Part shown: positions 25,301-31,757 of the stretch, one piece after another
Numbering within the stretch: position 1 is the first letter of the stretch
Layout of the letters: each line of letters opens with the position of its first letter
Origin: Clostridia bacterium
GTDB taxonomy: Bacteria; Bacillota_A; Clostridia; Oscillospirales; CAG-272
Length of the DNA: 63,266 nucleotides
Reading direction: 5' to 3'
Assembly (NCBI GenBank): GCA_017467205.1
Contig: JAFTSQ010000019.1
Span: 1 to 63,266, forward strand
Translations under genes and position numbers: made by a program
The notes under the pieces: model-generated
What the model was told of the DNA's origin: nothing
Seen by the model: the letters and a program-made list of their open reading frames with translations, nothing else
Database searches by the model: none

Positions 25301-25698
25301 CCCTCAGCCTCAGGCGATACGTTGAAGGACCAGGTAGCAGAACTCGATGACGAAAGGTAGACAGAATTCTGCCAATTGTCACCGAAATTCTCCCAATTAG
25401 TCTTGTCCTCTTGGTATTCGCCGTAGCAAAGACTGTCGCCCGCTACAACAGCACCGTTGCCGCTGACCTTGGTGATATCGATTTTGATCTCACCAGAGCC
25501 CGGCTTTGCTATGTCTTCATACGACTTGAGGTATTCTTCGTACGAGTTTGTATCAACCAAAGCCAGCATATCTTCAAGGGACGAATAAACGTCATCGCCC
25601 TTCAAGCCTTTCGCCGACACAGAAATGCCGAGCGCGCCGAGCAAAGTTGTTACAGACAGGAGAAGACAAAGCACCTTCTGAAACAATTTTCTCTTCAT
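22345..25698 (-). CDS. oversized extracellular solute-binding protein with N-terminal beta-sandwich region
   Basis: I start at ATG 25698 (GGAGG 10 nt upstream, then signal peptide MKRKLFQKVLCLLLSVTTLL, cut near SVSAKG), not at 25740. The protein has 1117 residues, more than twice the normal CUT1 binding protein. Residues about 650-1117 are the classical SBP part (TVSVWLASGRDQSNIWRTMV, TGGTLLPSILADKGPDVYMG, AWQFVQWQTSAEVQANYGN). Residues about 30-640 are extra: at least two jelly-roll-like segments (ATWSFNVSPEAEGFYYIKIE and WAAYNFTVNSTGLYKLAMRF, both of the carbohydrate-binding type by pattern) and a helical stretch at about 500-600. There is no lipobox cysteine, so attachment to the membrane is not by lipid. 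First gene of the 13-kb operon. The extra domains may recognise a polymer before transfer to the SBP; this is inference. Confidence 0.85.
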   Translation of the reverse strand: MKRKLFQKVLCLLLSVTTLLGALGISVSAKGLKGDDVYSSLEDMLALVDTNSYEEYLKSYEDIAKPGSGEIKIDITKVSGNGAVVAGDSLCYGEYQEDKTNWENFGDNWQNSVYLSSSSSATWSFNVSPEAEGFYYIKIEYYTCNTEESSVSSIERKLYLDSAIPFSEASALKLSKQWRYDNAVVETTDAAAGDEEGTLTEYYRDSEGSYKKVTTVKGGKKTVTTYTITQDINGNSMAPTAVQDPNWNTYYCQDSTGYYDGYFSFYLLNGDHQLTLESIREPMIVKSITLVPSNDTNTVIPSYADVLKEYESKGYQPANGSVSMNTVIEAEFPDYVSDSSVASTNDNTSAINSPAVSGAQLYNVIGENSYDTVGQWAAYNFTVNSTGLYKLAMRFKQDALQGMFICRTIKLAGGQYGLEDGTPTVPFKEAYNTQFNYSKDWQSSYVGDGTNEFWFYFEEGVEYTLYLECSLGSLRDLIKAVEDSLNIINNDYLSILQLTGSDADADRNYNFIGLMPEVLVSLLEQAIALEETKNGLEELCGTSGSHTATLYTVAVLLDTMGSDRGDNIAANMANLKSYLGTLGTWINNSKKSSMMVDHITVCPANAGEKDLPRANANFFQSIWFEISSFFSSFFTDYNAMGLTSIPDENTTTVSVWLASGRDQSNIWRTMVDAKGGYTDKTGTAVALKLITGGTLLPSILADKGPDVYMGLGASDVINYAIREAVVGMSGNDRRLSDEDNAVFTTVWYTYLNEDGTYERSTTYDPTKTLMNVSNKYQDVIAQNFSPAALKTLTLLEVSYGVPNTMSFPMMFYRMDVLADLGLEVPETWDELLAMLPSLQANNMQIGISYIDALDFMLYQMGGSMWKYEDNPAYAGAQIGLDTDVAYESFEFCCRLYSAYSFPISYDASNRFRTGEMPIVVGGYTGVYNTLVVYATEIAGLWEFSSLPGVIDRETGELNYKSLAGVSATVMLYGCDNFLDAWQFVQWQTSAEVQANYGNKMVALIGPSAKYETANLNAIKNLSWTASEYAAIMDQIQNDNLDAIVNYPGSYIYGRYIKFAFLDVQNNGADPVDALSGYIDAINAEITRKREEFKNNGFDEIEILAPGQTPPEDDNSAE

Positions 25699-25821
25699 GA
25701 AATGTTTTCCTCCGGAAATTCGTTTTTCAAACGTCGGCATTCACAAAGAATCTACATTATAAATACGCGCGTACGCAGTACACAAAGCAAATTCGGGTGC
25801 GCCGACATTTATACGCAAAGT

Positions 25822-25850
25822 ATTATAGCACAGGCAAAATCAATTGTCAA
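25822..25850 (-). promoter_or_regulatory. consensus sigma-A promoter of the transport operon
   Basis: On the minus strand, TTGACA (25850-25845), a 17-nt spacer and TATAAT (25827-25822), a perfect consensus. The leader to ATG 25698 is about 115 nt. It can drive all seven genes down to the terminator at 12618-12655. Confidence 0.9.
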
Positions 25851-25920
25851 CACCGCAAAAATCCGAAAAATTCAAAAAAATATCAAAAAACCGTTCACAA
25901 TTTCGAGCCCGAACGCTCAT

Positions 25921-25938
25921 TGTAAATAATGGTTTACA
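25921..25938. promoter_or_regulatory. palindromic operator TGTAAA-N6-TTTACA
   Basis: TGTAAA (25921-25926), taatgg, TTTACA (25933-25938), about 70 bp upstream of the -35 box of the transport operon. The same arms and spacing recur at 33776-33793 upstream of the ABC exporter. A second palindrome, GTAAATT-a-AATTTAC, lies at 26041-26055. The rest of 25939-26242 is AT-rich and shows no gene. Confidence 0.5.
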
Positions 25939-26242
25939 TTGATTAATTTGGACATTTCGGTGCATTTGCAAAAAGAGTAAATTAAATTGTTCGTTTTTTG
26001 CCTTGAAAAACCTTGAATTAAGGGTTTTTTTAGGGAGTGGGTAAATTAAATTTACTTATTGTTTGCAAAAACAGGCGCATTTTTGCGTTTTTTTCGAAAA
26101 AGCGGGCTTTGTGTACATATTGCACAAAAAGTCGCCTCGATTTTCTAACTCGAAATTTTTGGGCACGGGTCAAAAATTGCGCCGAAATCGCTCGTTTTCG
26201 CAAAAATCTCCCCCGACTCTTCCCTTCCTTAAGGCGAAAAAG

Positions 26243-26275
26243 AACGCGAGTGCCACAGTCTTGGCACTCGCGTTT
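26243..26275. terminator. terminator of nifS-nifU
   Basis: AACGCGAGTGCCA (26243-26255), loop cagtct, TGGCACTCGCGTT (26262-26274). On the minus strand it is followed by CTTTTTCGCC. It lies about 17 nt beyond the nifU stop. Confidence 0.85.
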
Positions 26276-26291
26276 TTATTGCGCATTCGGT

Positions 26292-26711
26292 TTAATGATG
26301 CTCCCCGTCGGGATTCTCAATCTCGAAATCAACGGGTCTGCCGATTTTGGTATAATAGTCAGCAAGAGCGCTCTTTACCGCCTCCTCGGCAAGCACCGAG
26401 CAGTGAACCTTTACTGCGGGAAGACCGTCAAGAGCCTCAACGACAGCCTTGTTGGTGAGGTCGAGCGCCTCCTTTACAGTCTTGCCCTTTATGAGCTCGG
26501 TCGCCATTGAAGAGGTCGCGATAGCCGCGCCGCAGCCGAAGGTTTTGAACTTGCAGTCGGTTATCACGTCGTTTTCGTCTATCTTAAGGTACATTTTCAT
26601 AATATCGCCGCATTTTGCGTTGCCGACCGTTCCGACGCCGCTTGCGTCCTCGATCTCGCCAACGTTGCGGGGATTCATAAAGTGGTCCATTACCTTTTCA
26701 CTGTATTGCAT
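26292..26711 (-). CDS. nifU: Fe-S cluster assembly scaffold NifU/IscU-like
   Basis: The 139-residue protein is an IscU-type scaffold on which Fe-S clusters are built from sulfur delivered by the cysteine desulfurase. The three ligand cysteines are in their usual contexts: GNAKCGD, TFGCGAAIATSS and VHCSVLAEEAV. The start MQYSEKVMDHFMNPRNVG is the family signature. It extends 10-15 residues past the last conserved helix with PDGEHH, a common clostridial ending. The gene begins 4 bp after nifS. No IscR-type regulator, HscA or ferredoxin gene is nearby, as is common in Clostridia with the minimal NifS-NifU pair. Confidence 0.93.
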   Translation of the reverse strand: MQYSEKVMDHFMNPRNVGEIEDASGVGTVGNAKCGDIMKMYLKIDENDVITDCKFKTFGCGAAIATSSMATELIKGKTVKEALDLTNKAVVEALDGLPAVKVHCSVLAEEAVKSALADYYTKIGRPVDFEIENPDGEHH

Positions 26712-26715
26712 ATCT

Positions 26716-27903
26716 TTATTTCTCCAATTTCTTTACTCTGTTCATTTCGTCTTCCCAAAGCGGACTCATAGCGCGAAGCTTCTCCACTATCGGAGGCAGC
26801 GTTTGTATAATGTAATCAACGTCCTCGTCTGTCGTTTCGTGAGATATCGAAAGCCTTACCGAGCCGTGCGCCTTCTCGTGCGGCACGCCCATAGCAATGA
26901 GAACGTGCGAGGGGTCGAGCGAATCGGAGGAGCAGGCAGATCCGGTCGACGCGGCAATGCCGGCGATATCAAGCCAAAGTATCATTCCCTCGCCCTCGAT
27001 AAATTCGAAGCTGATATTGACGTTTCCTGCGAGGCGCTCGGTGGGATGACCGTTAAGCTTCGAATACGGAACTTTCGTGAGCTCTTTTATGAGTTTATCG
27101 CGCATTTTCGCGACACGGGGTATGTCTTTTAGCTTTTCCTGCGCAACCTCGAGAGCCTTTGCAAGACCCACGATGTACGGCAGATTTTCAGTTCCTGCGC
27201 GCTTTCTGCGCTCCTGCGCTCCGCCGTCGATAAGATTGTCGATAACGACGCCGCGGCGAATATAGAGCATGCCTATTCCCTTCGGTGCGTGCAGCTTATG
27301 ACCCGAGAGAGAAAGCATATCCACCTTCAATTCGGAGAGGTCGATATCGACGTTGCCGACCGCCTGAACCGCGTCGGTAAACATCAGCGCGCCCTTTGCG
27401 TGCGCTATCTCGACGATTTCCTTTATAGGCTGGATAGTTCCAACCTCGTTGTTTGCGTACATAACCGCGACTATGGCGGTTTTTTCGGTAACGGTGCGAC
27501 GGAGCTCGTCAAGGTCGAGAACGCCGTTCTCGTCAACACCGACGTAGCTCACCTCAAAGCCCTCGCGCTCAAGCGCGGCGCAGGTGTGAAGCACTGCGTG
27601 GTGCTCAATAGCGCTCGTGACTATATGCGTACGCCCCTTTTTCTTGAGGCGGTGAGCCGCTCCCTTTATTGCCCAGTTGTCAGACTCGGTTCCGCAGGAG
27701 GTGAAGTACAGCTCCGCAGGGTCGCATCTGAAGACCTTTGCTATGCGGGCACGTGCTTCGTCGAGCTTGGCTCTCGCTTCTCTGCCCTTCGAATGAAGGC
27801 TTGACGGATTGCCCCATACGGTATCAAAGCATTCCGACATAGCCATAACTACCTCGCGGCTGACCGGAGTGGTTGCCGCGTTATCGGCATAAACGTATCT
27901 CAT
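26716..27903 (-). CDS. nifS: cysteine desulfurase NifS/IscS-like
   Basis: This 395-residue PLP enzyme removes sulfur from cysteine for Fe-S cluster assembly. The start MRYVYADNAATTPVSREV is typical. The PLP lysine lies in SLSGHKLHAPKGIG. The substrate histidine is in SAIEHHAVLHTC. The catalytic cysteine loop is STGSACSSDSLDPSHVL, the long-loop group I type that delivers to IscU/NifU. Full family length. It is the first gene of a two-gene operon with nifU, with its own promoter at 27967-27995. Confidence 0.95.
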   Translation of the reverse strand: MRYVYADNAATTPVSREVVMAMSECFDTVWGNPSSLHSKGREARAKLDEARARIAKVFRCDPAELYFTSCGTESDNWAIKGAAHRLKKKGRTHIVTSAIEHHAVLHTCAALEREGFEVSYVGVDENGVLDLDELRRTVTEKTAIVAVMYANNEVGTIQPIKEIVEIAHAKGALMFTDAVQAVGNVDIDLSELKVDMLSLSGHKLHAPKGIGMLYIRRGVVIDNLIDGGAQERRKRAGTENLPYIVGLAKALEVAQEKLKDIPRVAKMRDKLIKELTKVPYSKLNGHPTERLAGNVNISFEFIEGEGMILWLDIAGIAASTGSACSSDSLDPSHVLIAMGVPHEKAHGSVRLSISHETTDEDVDYIIQTLPPIVEKLRAMSPLWEDEMNRVKKLEK

Positions 27904-27966
27904 AATTATCTCTTTCCCGGCGCTTTCGCGCCTGTTTTAACTTTCAGTTAAGCTGTGCTCCGATAT

Positions 27967-27995
27967 ATTGTATACCATTTTTGTAGTGTTTTCAA
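27967..27995 (-). promoter_or_regulatory. promoter of nifS-nifU
   Basis: On the minus strand, TTGAAA (27995-27990), a 17-nt spacer and TACAAT (27972-27967). It is divergent from the ROK promoter about 80 bp away. Confidence 0.75.
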
Positions 27996-28071
27996 TAGGC
28001 TGCCAAAAATCGTTTGTTAATTTTTTATGAACGACAACATCAACGGGTCGCACGTCTTTGCCGTTCCGGAC

Positions 28072-28100
28072 TTGACAAACGCACCTTGGCGCACTATAAT
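28072..28100 (+). promoter_or_regulatory. consensus promoter of the ROK glucokinase gene
   Basis: TTGACA (28072-28077), a 17-nt spacer and TATAAT (28095-28100), 35 nt before the start codon. Confidence 0.9.
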
Positions 28101-28134
28101 ATAAACTGTAACGACAAATTCTAAGGAGATAGGT

Positions 28135-29097
28135 ATGTACACAATAGGAATTGATCTTGGCGGCACAAATATCGCAATCGGTATCTGCGACGAGAATCTT
28201 AATATAGTTGCAAAGGGCTCTGTTCCCACGAACGCCGACCGCGCGGGCGAGGAAATAATTAAGGATATGGCGGCTCTTGCGAAGAGGCTTCTTGACGAAA
28301 AGGGCATCTCGCTCTCCGAGGTGGAGTACGCAGGTATTGCCTCCCCCGGTTCGATAGACACCGACGCGGGTGTGGTTATATTTGCAGGCAATCTGCCCTT
28401 TAAGAATTTCCCGATAGCCGAGCTTTTCAAAAAATATCTGCCCGTCAAGGCAGTCTATATTGCGAACGACGCGAATGCGGCGGCACTCGGCGAGGCTCTT
28501 GCGGGCTCGGCAAAGGGCGCTGACAGCTGCGTTATGGTCACCCTTGGCACAGGTGTTGGCGGCGGAATAATTATAAACGGCAAAATATTTGCAGGCGGAC
28601 TTAATTCCTCGGGGGCTGAAATCGGTCACGTGATATTGGTTCACGGCGGAAGACAGTGCACCTGCGGCAGACGCGGATGCTGGGAGGCATACTCCTCTGC
28701 TACCGCTCTTACAGAAATGACGAAAGAAAAGATGACCGAGCTTTCGATAAAGAATATTCCCTCCCTGCTCTTCAAGTATTCCGAGCTTGAAGGAAAGGTC
28801 AGCGCAAGAACTGCATTCTCCGCAATGAAGGAGGGCGACCCTTACGGCAAGGAGCTCGTTGACAGCTATATTTCCTATCTTGCCGACGGTATTACGGATA
28901 TGATAAACATCTTCCAGCCCGAGGTTCTTATAATCGGCGGTGGAGTTTGCAACGAGCGCGAGAACCTGACGGTGCCGCTCGGCAAGCTCGTTGAAGAAGA
29001 CCAGTTTACGAGAACTAACGCGGTTAAAACAAGGATAGTTATCGCCACTCTCGGCAACGATGCGGGAATTATTGGAGCGGCAGGTCTCGGTCGGTAA
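28135..29097 (+). CDS. ROK-family glucokinase
   Basis: The 320-residue cytoplasmic kinase phosphorylates glucose (or a related sugar) at C6 with ATP. Residues 3-14 (TIGIDLGGTNIA) are the phosphate loop. The catalytic aspartate is in YIANDANAAALGE. GTGVGGGIIING is the second nucleotide motif. GAEIGHVILVHGG followed by CTCGRRGCWEAYSS is the ROK zinc motif with three cysteines and a histidine. The length and lack of an N-terminal HTH argue for a kinase rather than a repressor. AAGGAGATAG precedes ATG 28135. It is monocistronic between its promoter and the terminator at 29134-29172. Confidence 0.93.
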   Translation: MYTIGIDLGGTNIAIGICDENLNIVAKGSVPTNADRAGEEIIKDMAALAKRLLDEKGISLSEVEYAGIASPGSIDTDAGVVIFAGNLPFKNFPIAELFKKYLPVKAVYIANDANAAALGEALAGSAKGADSCVMVTLGTGVGGGIIINGKIFAGGLNSSGAEIGHVILVHGGRQCTCGRRGCWEAYSSATALTEMTKEKMTELSIKNIPSLLFKYSELEGKVSARTAFSAMKEGDPYGKELVDSYISYLADGITDMINIFQPEVLIIGGGVCNERENLTVPLGKLVEEDQFTRTNAVKTRIVIATLGNDAGIIGAAGLGR

Positions 29098-29133
29098 TAT
29101 ATGGGCTGTCGCATTTAGGCATAACCGAAAACA

Positions 29134-29180
29134 AAATAGCGAAGTATAGACTTGCTCTGCACTTCGCTATTTCTTTTTTG
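29134..29180 (+). terminator. terminator of the ROK gene
   Basis: AAATAGCGAAGT (29134-29145) pairs perfectly with ACTTCGCTATTT (29161-29172), followed by CTTTTTT. It lies about 35 nt after the stop. Confidence 0.85.
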
Positions 29181-29194
29181 CATTTGATAAGCGA

Positions 29195-29500
29195 TTAAGG
29201 TTGAAAACCTGTGGTTTTCTTCAATTTTGTTTAGTATTTTGTTTTCTATCGCCGTTTCCTCGCTCGGTGTACACTCGTACACCTCTCGGTCTCGCTGCGG
29301 CTCGGTCACGCTCGGGGTCTGACAGTCATTTAGACTGTCATTCAAGACCCTCACGCCGCTTCGCTACGTCAGCCGACGATTTCTGCTCCAAATCCGTTCG
29401 CCCCATTCTGTTTCATTAAGAATTCGCTTTGATATTGTTTCGCACTGCGATTTCTAAATTTTCGCCTTGATTTTGCTGAATTCTTAATGAAACAGTTCTC
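29195..29500. repeat. non-coding stretch of stacked small hairpins
   Basis: Several palindromes follow each other: GGTGTAC-actc-GTACACC (about 29267-29284), GGGTC/GACCC enclosing GACAGTC-atttag-GACTGTC-type arms (29315-29350), and a long inverted repeat TTCATTAAGAATTC / GAATTCTTAATGAA (about 29412-29492) with a loop of about 50 nt. A minus-strand frame (29115-29354) runs through it but looks like translated repeat. The remainder to 29640 shows no gene. Confidence 0.6.
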
Positions 29501-29745
29501 GAAAAACGTGATACGGGGTCGACTTGTCGCGCATTTTCGCCATTTTGAAGAGCAAATAGCGCATACCGATCAAGCGCTGCAATTTTTCGATGTTTACAAA
29601 AAATAAACAATTAATTTATGCTTTGTTACCAAAACGCGCGCAAAATTATCGTATAATAAATCATTAATCGCGCACAAGCGACACGGCGGTTTTAGCTTGG
29701 ACCGATTTTCAAGGCGTTGCCCAATGGCAACGGAATGGGGCTTTT

Positions 29746-31650
29746 ATGAAAAAAATTTTAGCAATACTGCTTCTTATAGCACTTACCGTTTCCACTGTGG
29801 GATTCCTTTATTCCTGCGGTGCGAGCGACGGAAATAACGGCGGTGCGGCGAGCGGCGGCGACAGCTCCGCAGCCTCGGGAAACGAGAGCGGCGGCTCGCA
29901 AAACGGCGGTAATAACGATAGTGCCGGCGGAGCTTCCGGAGGCTCTACTATCGTTGTTCCCGAATATAAAGACTACGGTCGCGCTACCGTAGACTTCGAC
30001 CAGCTTGCCTACTCGCGACCCAATATGGCAAAGATTTTTGAGGACTTTGACAGAGTTATCGCGGCGATAGAGGCTGACGAGAAGACGCTTGAGGAGCTCC
30101 TTGAGATGATAGTTTCGCTCGAGGAAGGCTACACGCAGGTAATTTCAATGTCCGCCTTCGCCAACATCTGCCTTTACCGCGATATGTCAAATAAGTTCTG
30201 GAGTGAAGAGGATGCTTACATCAGCCAGAATTACGCTACCTTCTCCCAAAAGGTAGAGGAGCTATTCGTTGCGGCAGCGAACTCACCCAAGGCAGAGGAG
30301 TTTGAGGAGAAATACTTCGGCGACGGACTTATTGAGGAGTACAAGGATGGCGGCATTTACACCGACGAGATTGTAGAGCTTATGGATGAGGAAGCGAAGC
30401 TTGAGAGCGATTACGAATCCATCTCCACCGCGACCGTCGTTATAACCTACGGTGATATAACCGACACTTACGATAACGTAATTGAGCATTACAAGCAGAA
30501 ATACGGCGAAAATTCCACCAATTTTGAGTCGGTAGTTATGATGTGCGACGCGCTCTACTCCTATGCGGCGCGTGATGCGGCAGTTCCGATATTCATTGAT
30601 CTTATCAAGGTAAGGCGACTTATCGCAGACGAGCTTGAGCTTGACTCCTATATGGAGCTCGCCTACGATAAGATTTATCACGACTACACCGTTGAGGAAA
30701 TGGATAAAATGCTCGACGATATATCCGCCTTCGCCATTCCCGTCTACAAGGAGCTCGCTTACAGCTTCAGCGAGTTTATGCAGACGACCAAGTGCCCAAG
30801 GCTCGCTACCGACAAGATGATGAACACCCTTTACACCTTCTTCGGTGAATACAACACAGAGCTTTCCGACATATATAACTATATGCTCCAGCACAAGCTC
30901 TACGACGTCAGCACGGCAACGTCTAACAGATTTGACGGTGCATTTACGAGCTATATTCAGTCGAACAACTCGCCATTTATCTTCGTTTCGACAAACGGCG
31001 GGGTTACAGATTATCTGACCGTTATTCACGAGTTCGGGCATTTTGCGGATGCCTATATGAACAATCACGAGAACACCTCACTCGATCTTAATGAGGTTTC
31101 CTCGACGGCACTTGAGCATCTTGCGCTAATCGCGCTCAAGGATCACATAACCGACGAAGAGTATCAGTACCTGCGCGCATATCAGTACCAAGAGGTATTC
31201 GAGTCGCTCATAACGCAGGGCTTCTTTGCAAGGTTTGAGATGCTCGTTTACGAGCTTGATTATGAAGAGATAGACGAAACCGCGATTGCGACGCTTGCTA
31301 TCACGGCGGCTTCCGAATTCTCAATGAATATTACGGCGGCTGCGGATATTTCGAATATCATGATTCCGCATATCGTTCTCTACCCCTCTTACGTTCAGTC
31401 CTACTGCACCTCGAGAATAGTTGCTCTTCAGCTCTATTTTGAGGAGGTGGAAAGCTCGACGGGACTTGAGGCATACCTTGACCTTATTGACCGAGAAAAC
31501 CCGAATCTTTCCTTCGTTGAATATCTTGAGGCTGTCGGTCTTGAGTCGCCGTTCGAGGAATACACCGTTCGCGACCTCTCCGACAAGATATACTTTGAGA
31601 TGACCGGAAGGCATTTCTTCAAGGAGTCAAACGATACGGACGCGGCGTGA
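29746..31650 (+). CDS. M3-family (oligoendopeptidase F-like) lipoprotein peptidase
   Basis: The 634-residue protein starts with a lipoprotein signal (lipobox LYSC, lipidated Cys24), then a flexible Ser/Gly/Asn-rich linker (about 25-70), then a helical M3 metallopeptidase. The zinc site is H428-E-F-G-H432 in TVIHEFGHFADAYM. The third ligand is expected in the following helix near residue 451 (DLNEVSSTALEHLAL). M3 enzymes usually cut oligopeptides in the cytoplasm, so a surface-anchored form implies processing of external peptides. No strong ribosome site is seen (ATGGGG 7 nt upstream). TATAAT at about 29651-29656 could be its -10, with a poor -35. It stands alone, convergent with the ABC exporter. 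Confidence 0.88.
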   Translation: MKKILAILLLIALTVSTVGFLYSCGASDGNNGGAASGGDSSAASGNESGGSQNGGNNDSAGGASGGSTIVVPEYKDYGRATVDFDQLAYSRPNMAKIFEDFDRVIAAIEADEKTLEELLEMIVSLEEGYTQVISMSAFANICLYRDMSNKFWSEEDAYISQNYATFSQKVEELFVAAANSPKAEEFEEKYFGDGLIEEYKDGGIYTDEIVELMDEEAKLESDYESISTATVVITYGDITDTYDNVIEHYKQKYGENSTNFESVVMMCDALYSYAARDAAVPIFIDLIKVRRLIADELELDSYMELAYDKIYHDYTVEEMDKMLDDISAFAIPVYKELAYSFSEFMQTTKCPRLATDKMMNTLYTFFGEYNTELSDIYNYMLQHKLYDVSTATSNRFDGAFTSYIQSNNSPFIFVSTNGGVTDYLTVIHEFGHFADAYMNNHENTSLDLNEVSSTALEHLALIALKDHITDEEYQYLRAYQYQEVFESLITQGFFARFEMLVYELDYEEIDETAIATLAITAASEFSMNITAAADISNIMIPHIVLYPSYVQSYCTSRIVALQLYFEEVESSTGLEAYLDLIDRENPNLSFVEYLEAVGLESPFEEYTVRDLSDKIYFEMTGRHFFKESNDTDAA

Positions 31651-31674
31651 GGAAGTGAAAATTGAAAGTTAAAT

Positions 31675-31725
31675 AAAAGAGGCGGAGGTATTGTCGCGTG
31701 ACAATACCTCCGCCTGTCTTTTTGT
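31675..31725. terminator. shared terminator between convergent peptidase and ABC exporter
   Basis: GGCGGAGGTATTGTC (31681-31695), loop gcgt, GACAATACCTCCGCC (31700-31714), a perfect 15-bp stem. TGTCTTTTTG follows on the plus side and TCTTTTATTT on the minus side. Confidence 0.9.
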
Positions 31726-31757
31726 TCGGTGTAGCGCCGAAGGAAACAGCCTATATC

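Noticed and set aside
25939..26242. Gene in the AT-rich gap between the SBP promoter and nifU
   Set aside because: Only frames without ribosome sites, plus palindromes and A/T tracts.
29115..29354. 79-codon minus-strand frame after the ROK gene
   Set aside because: It covers the ROK terminator and stacked palindromes; I read it as translated repeat.
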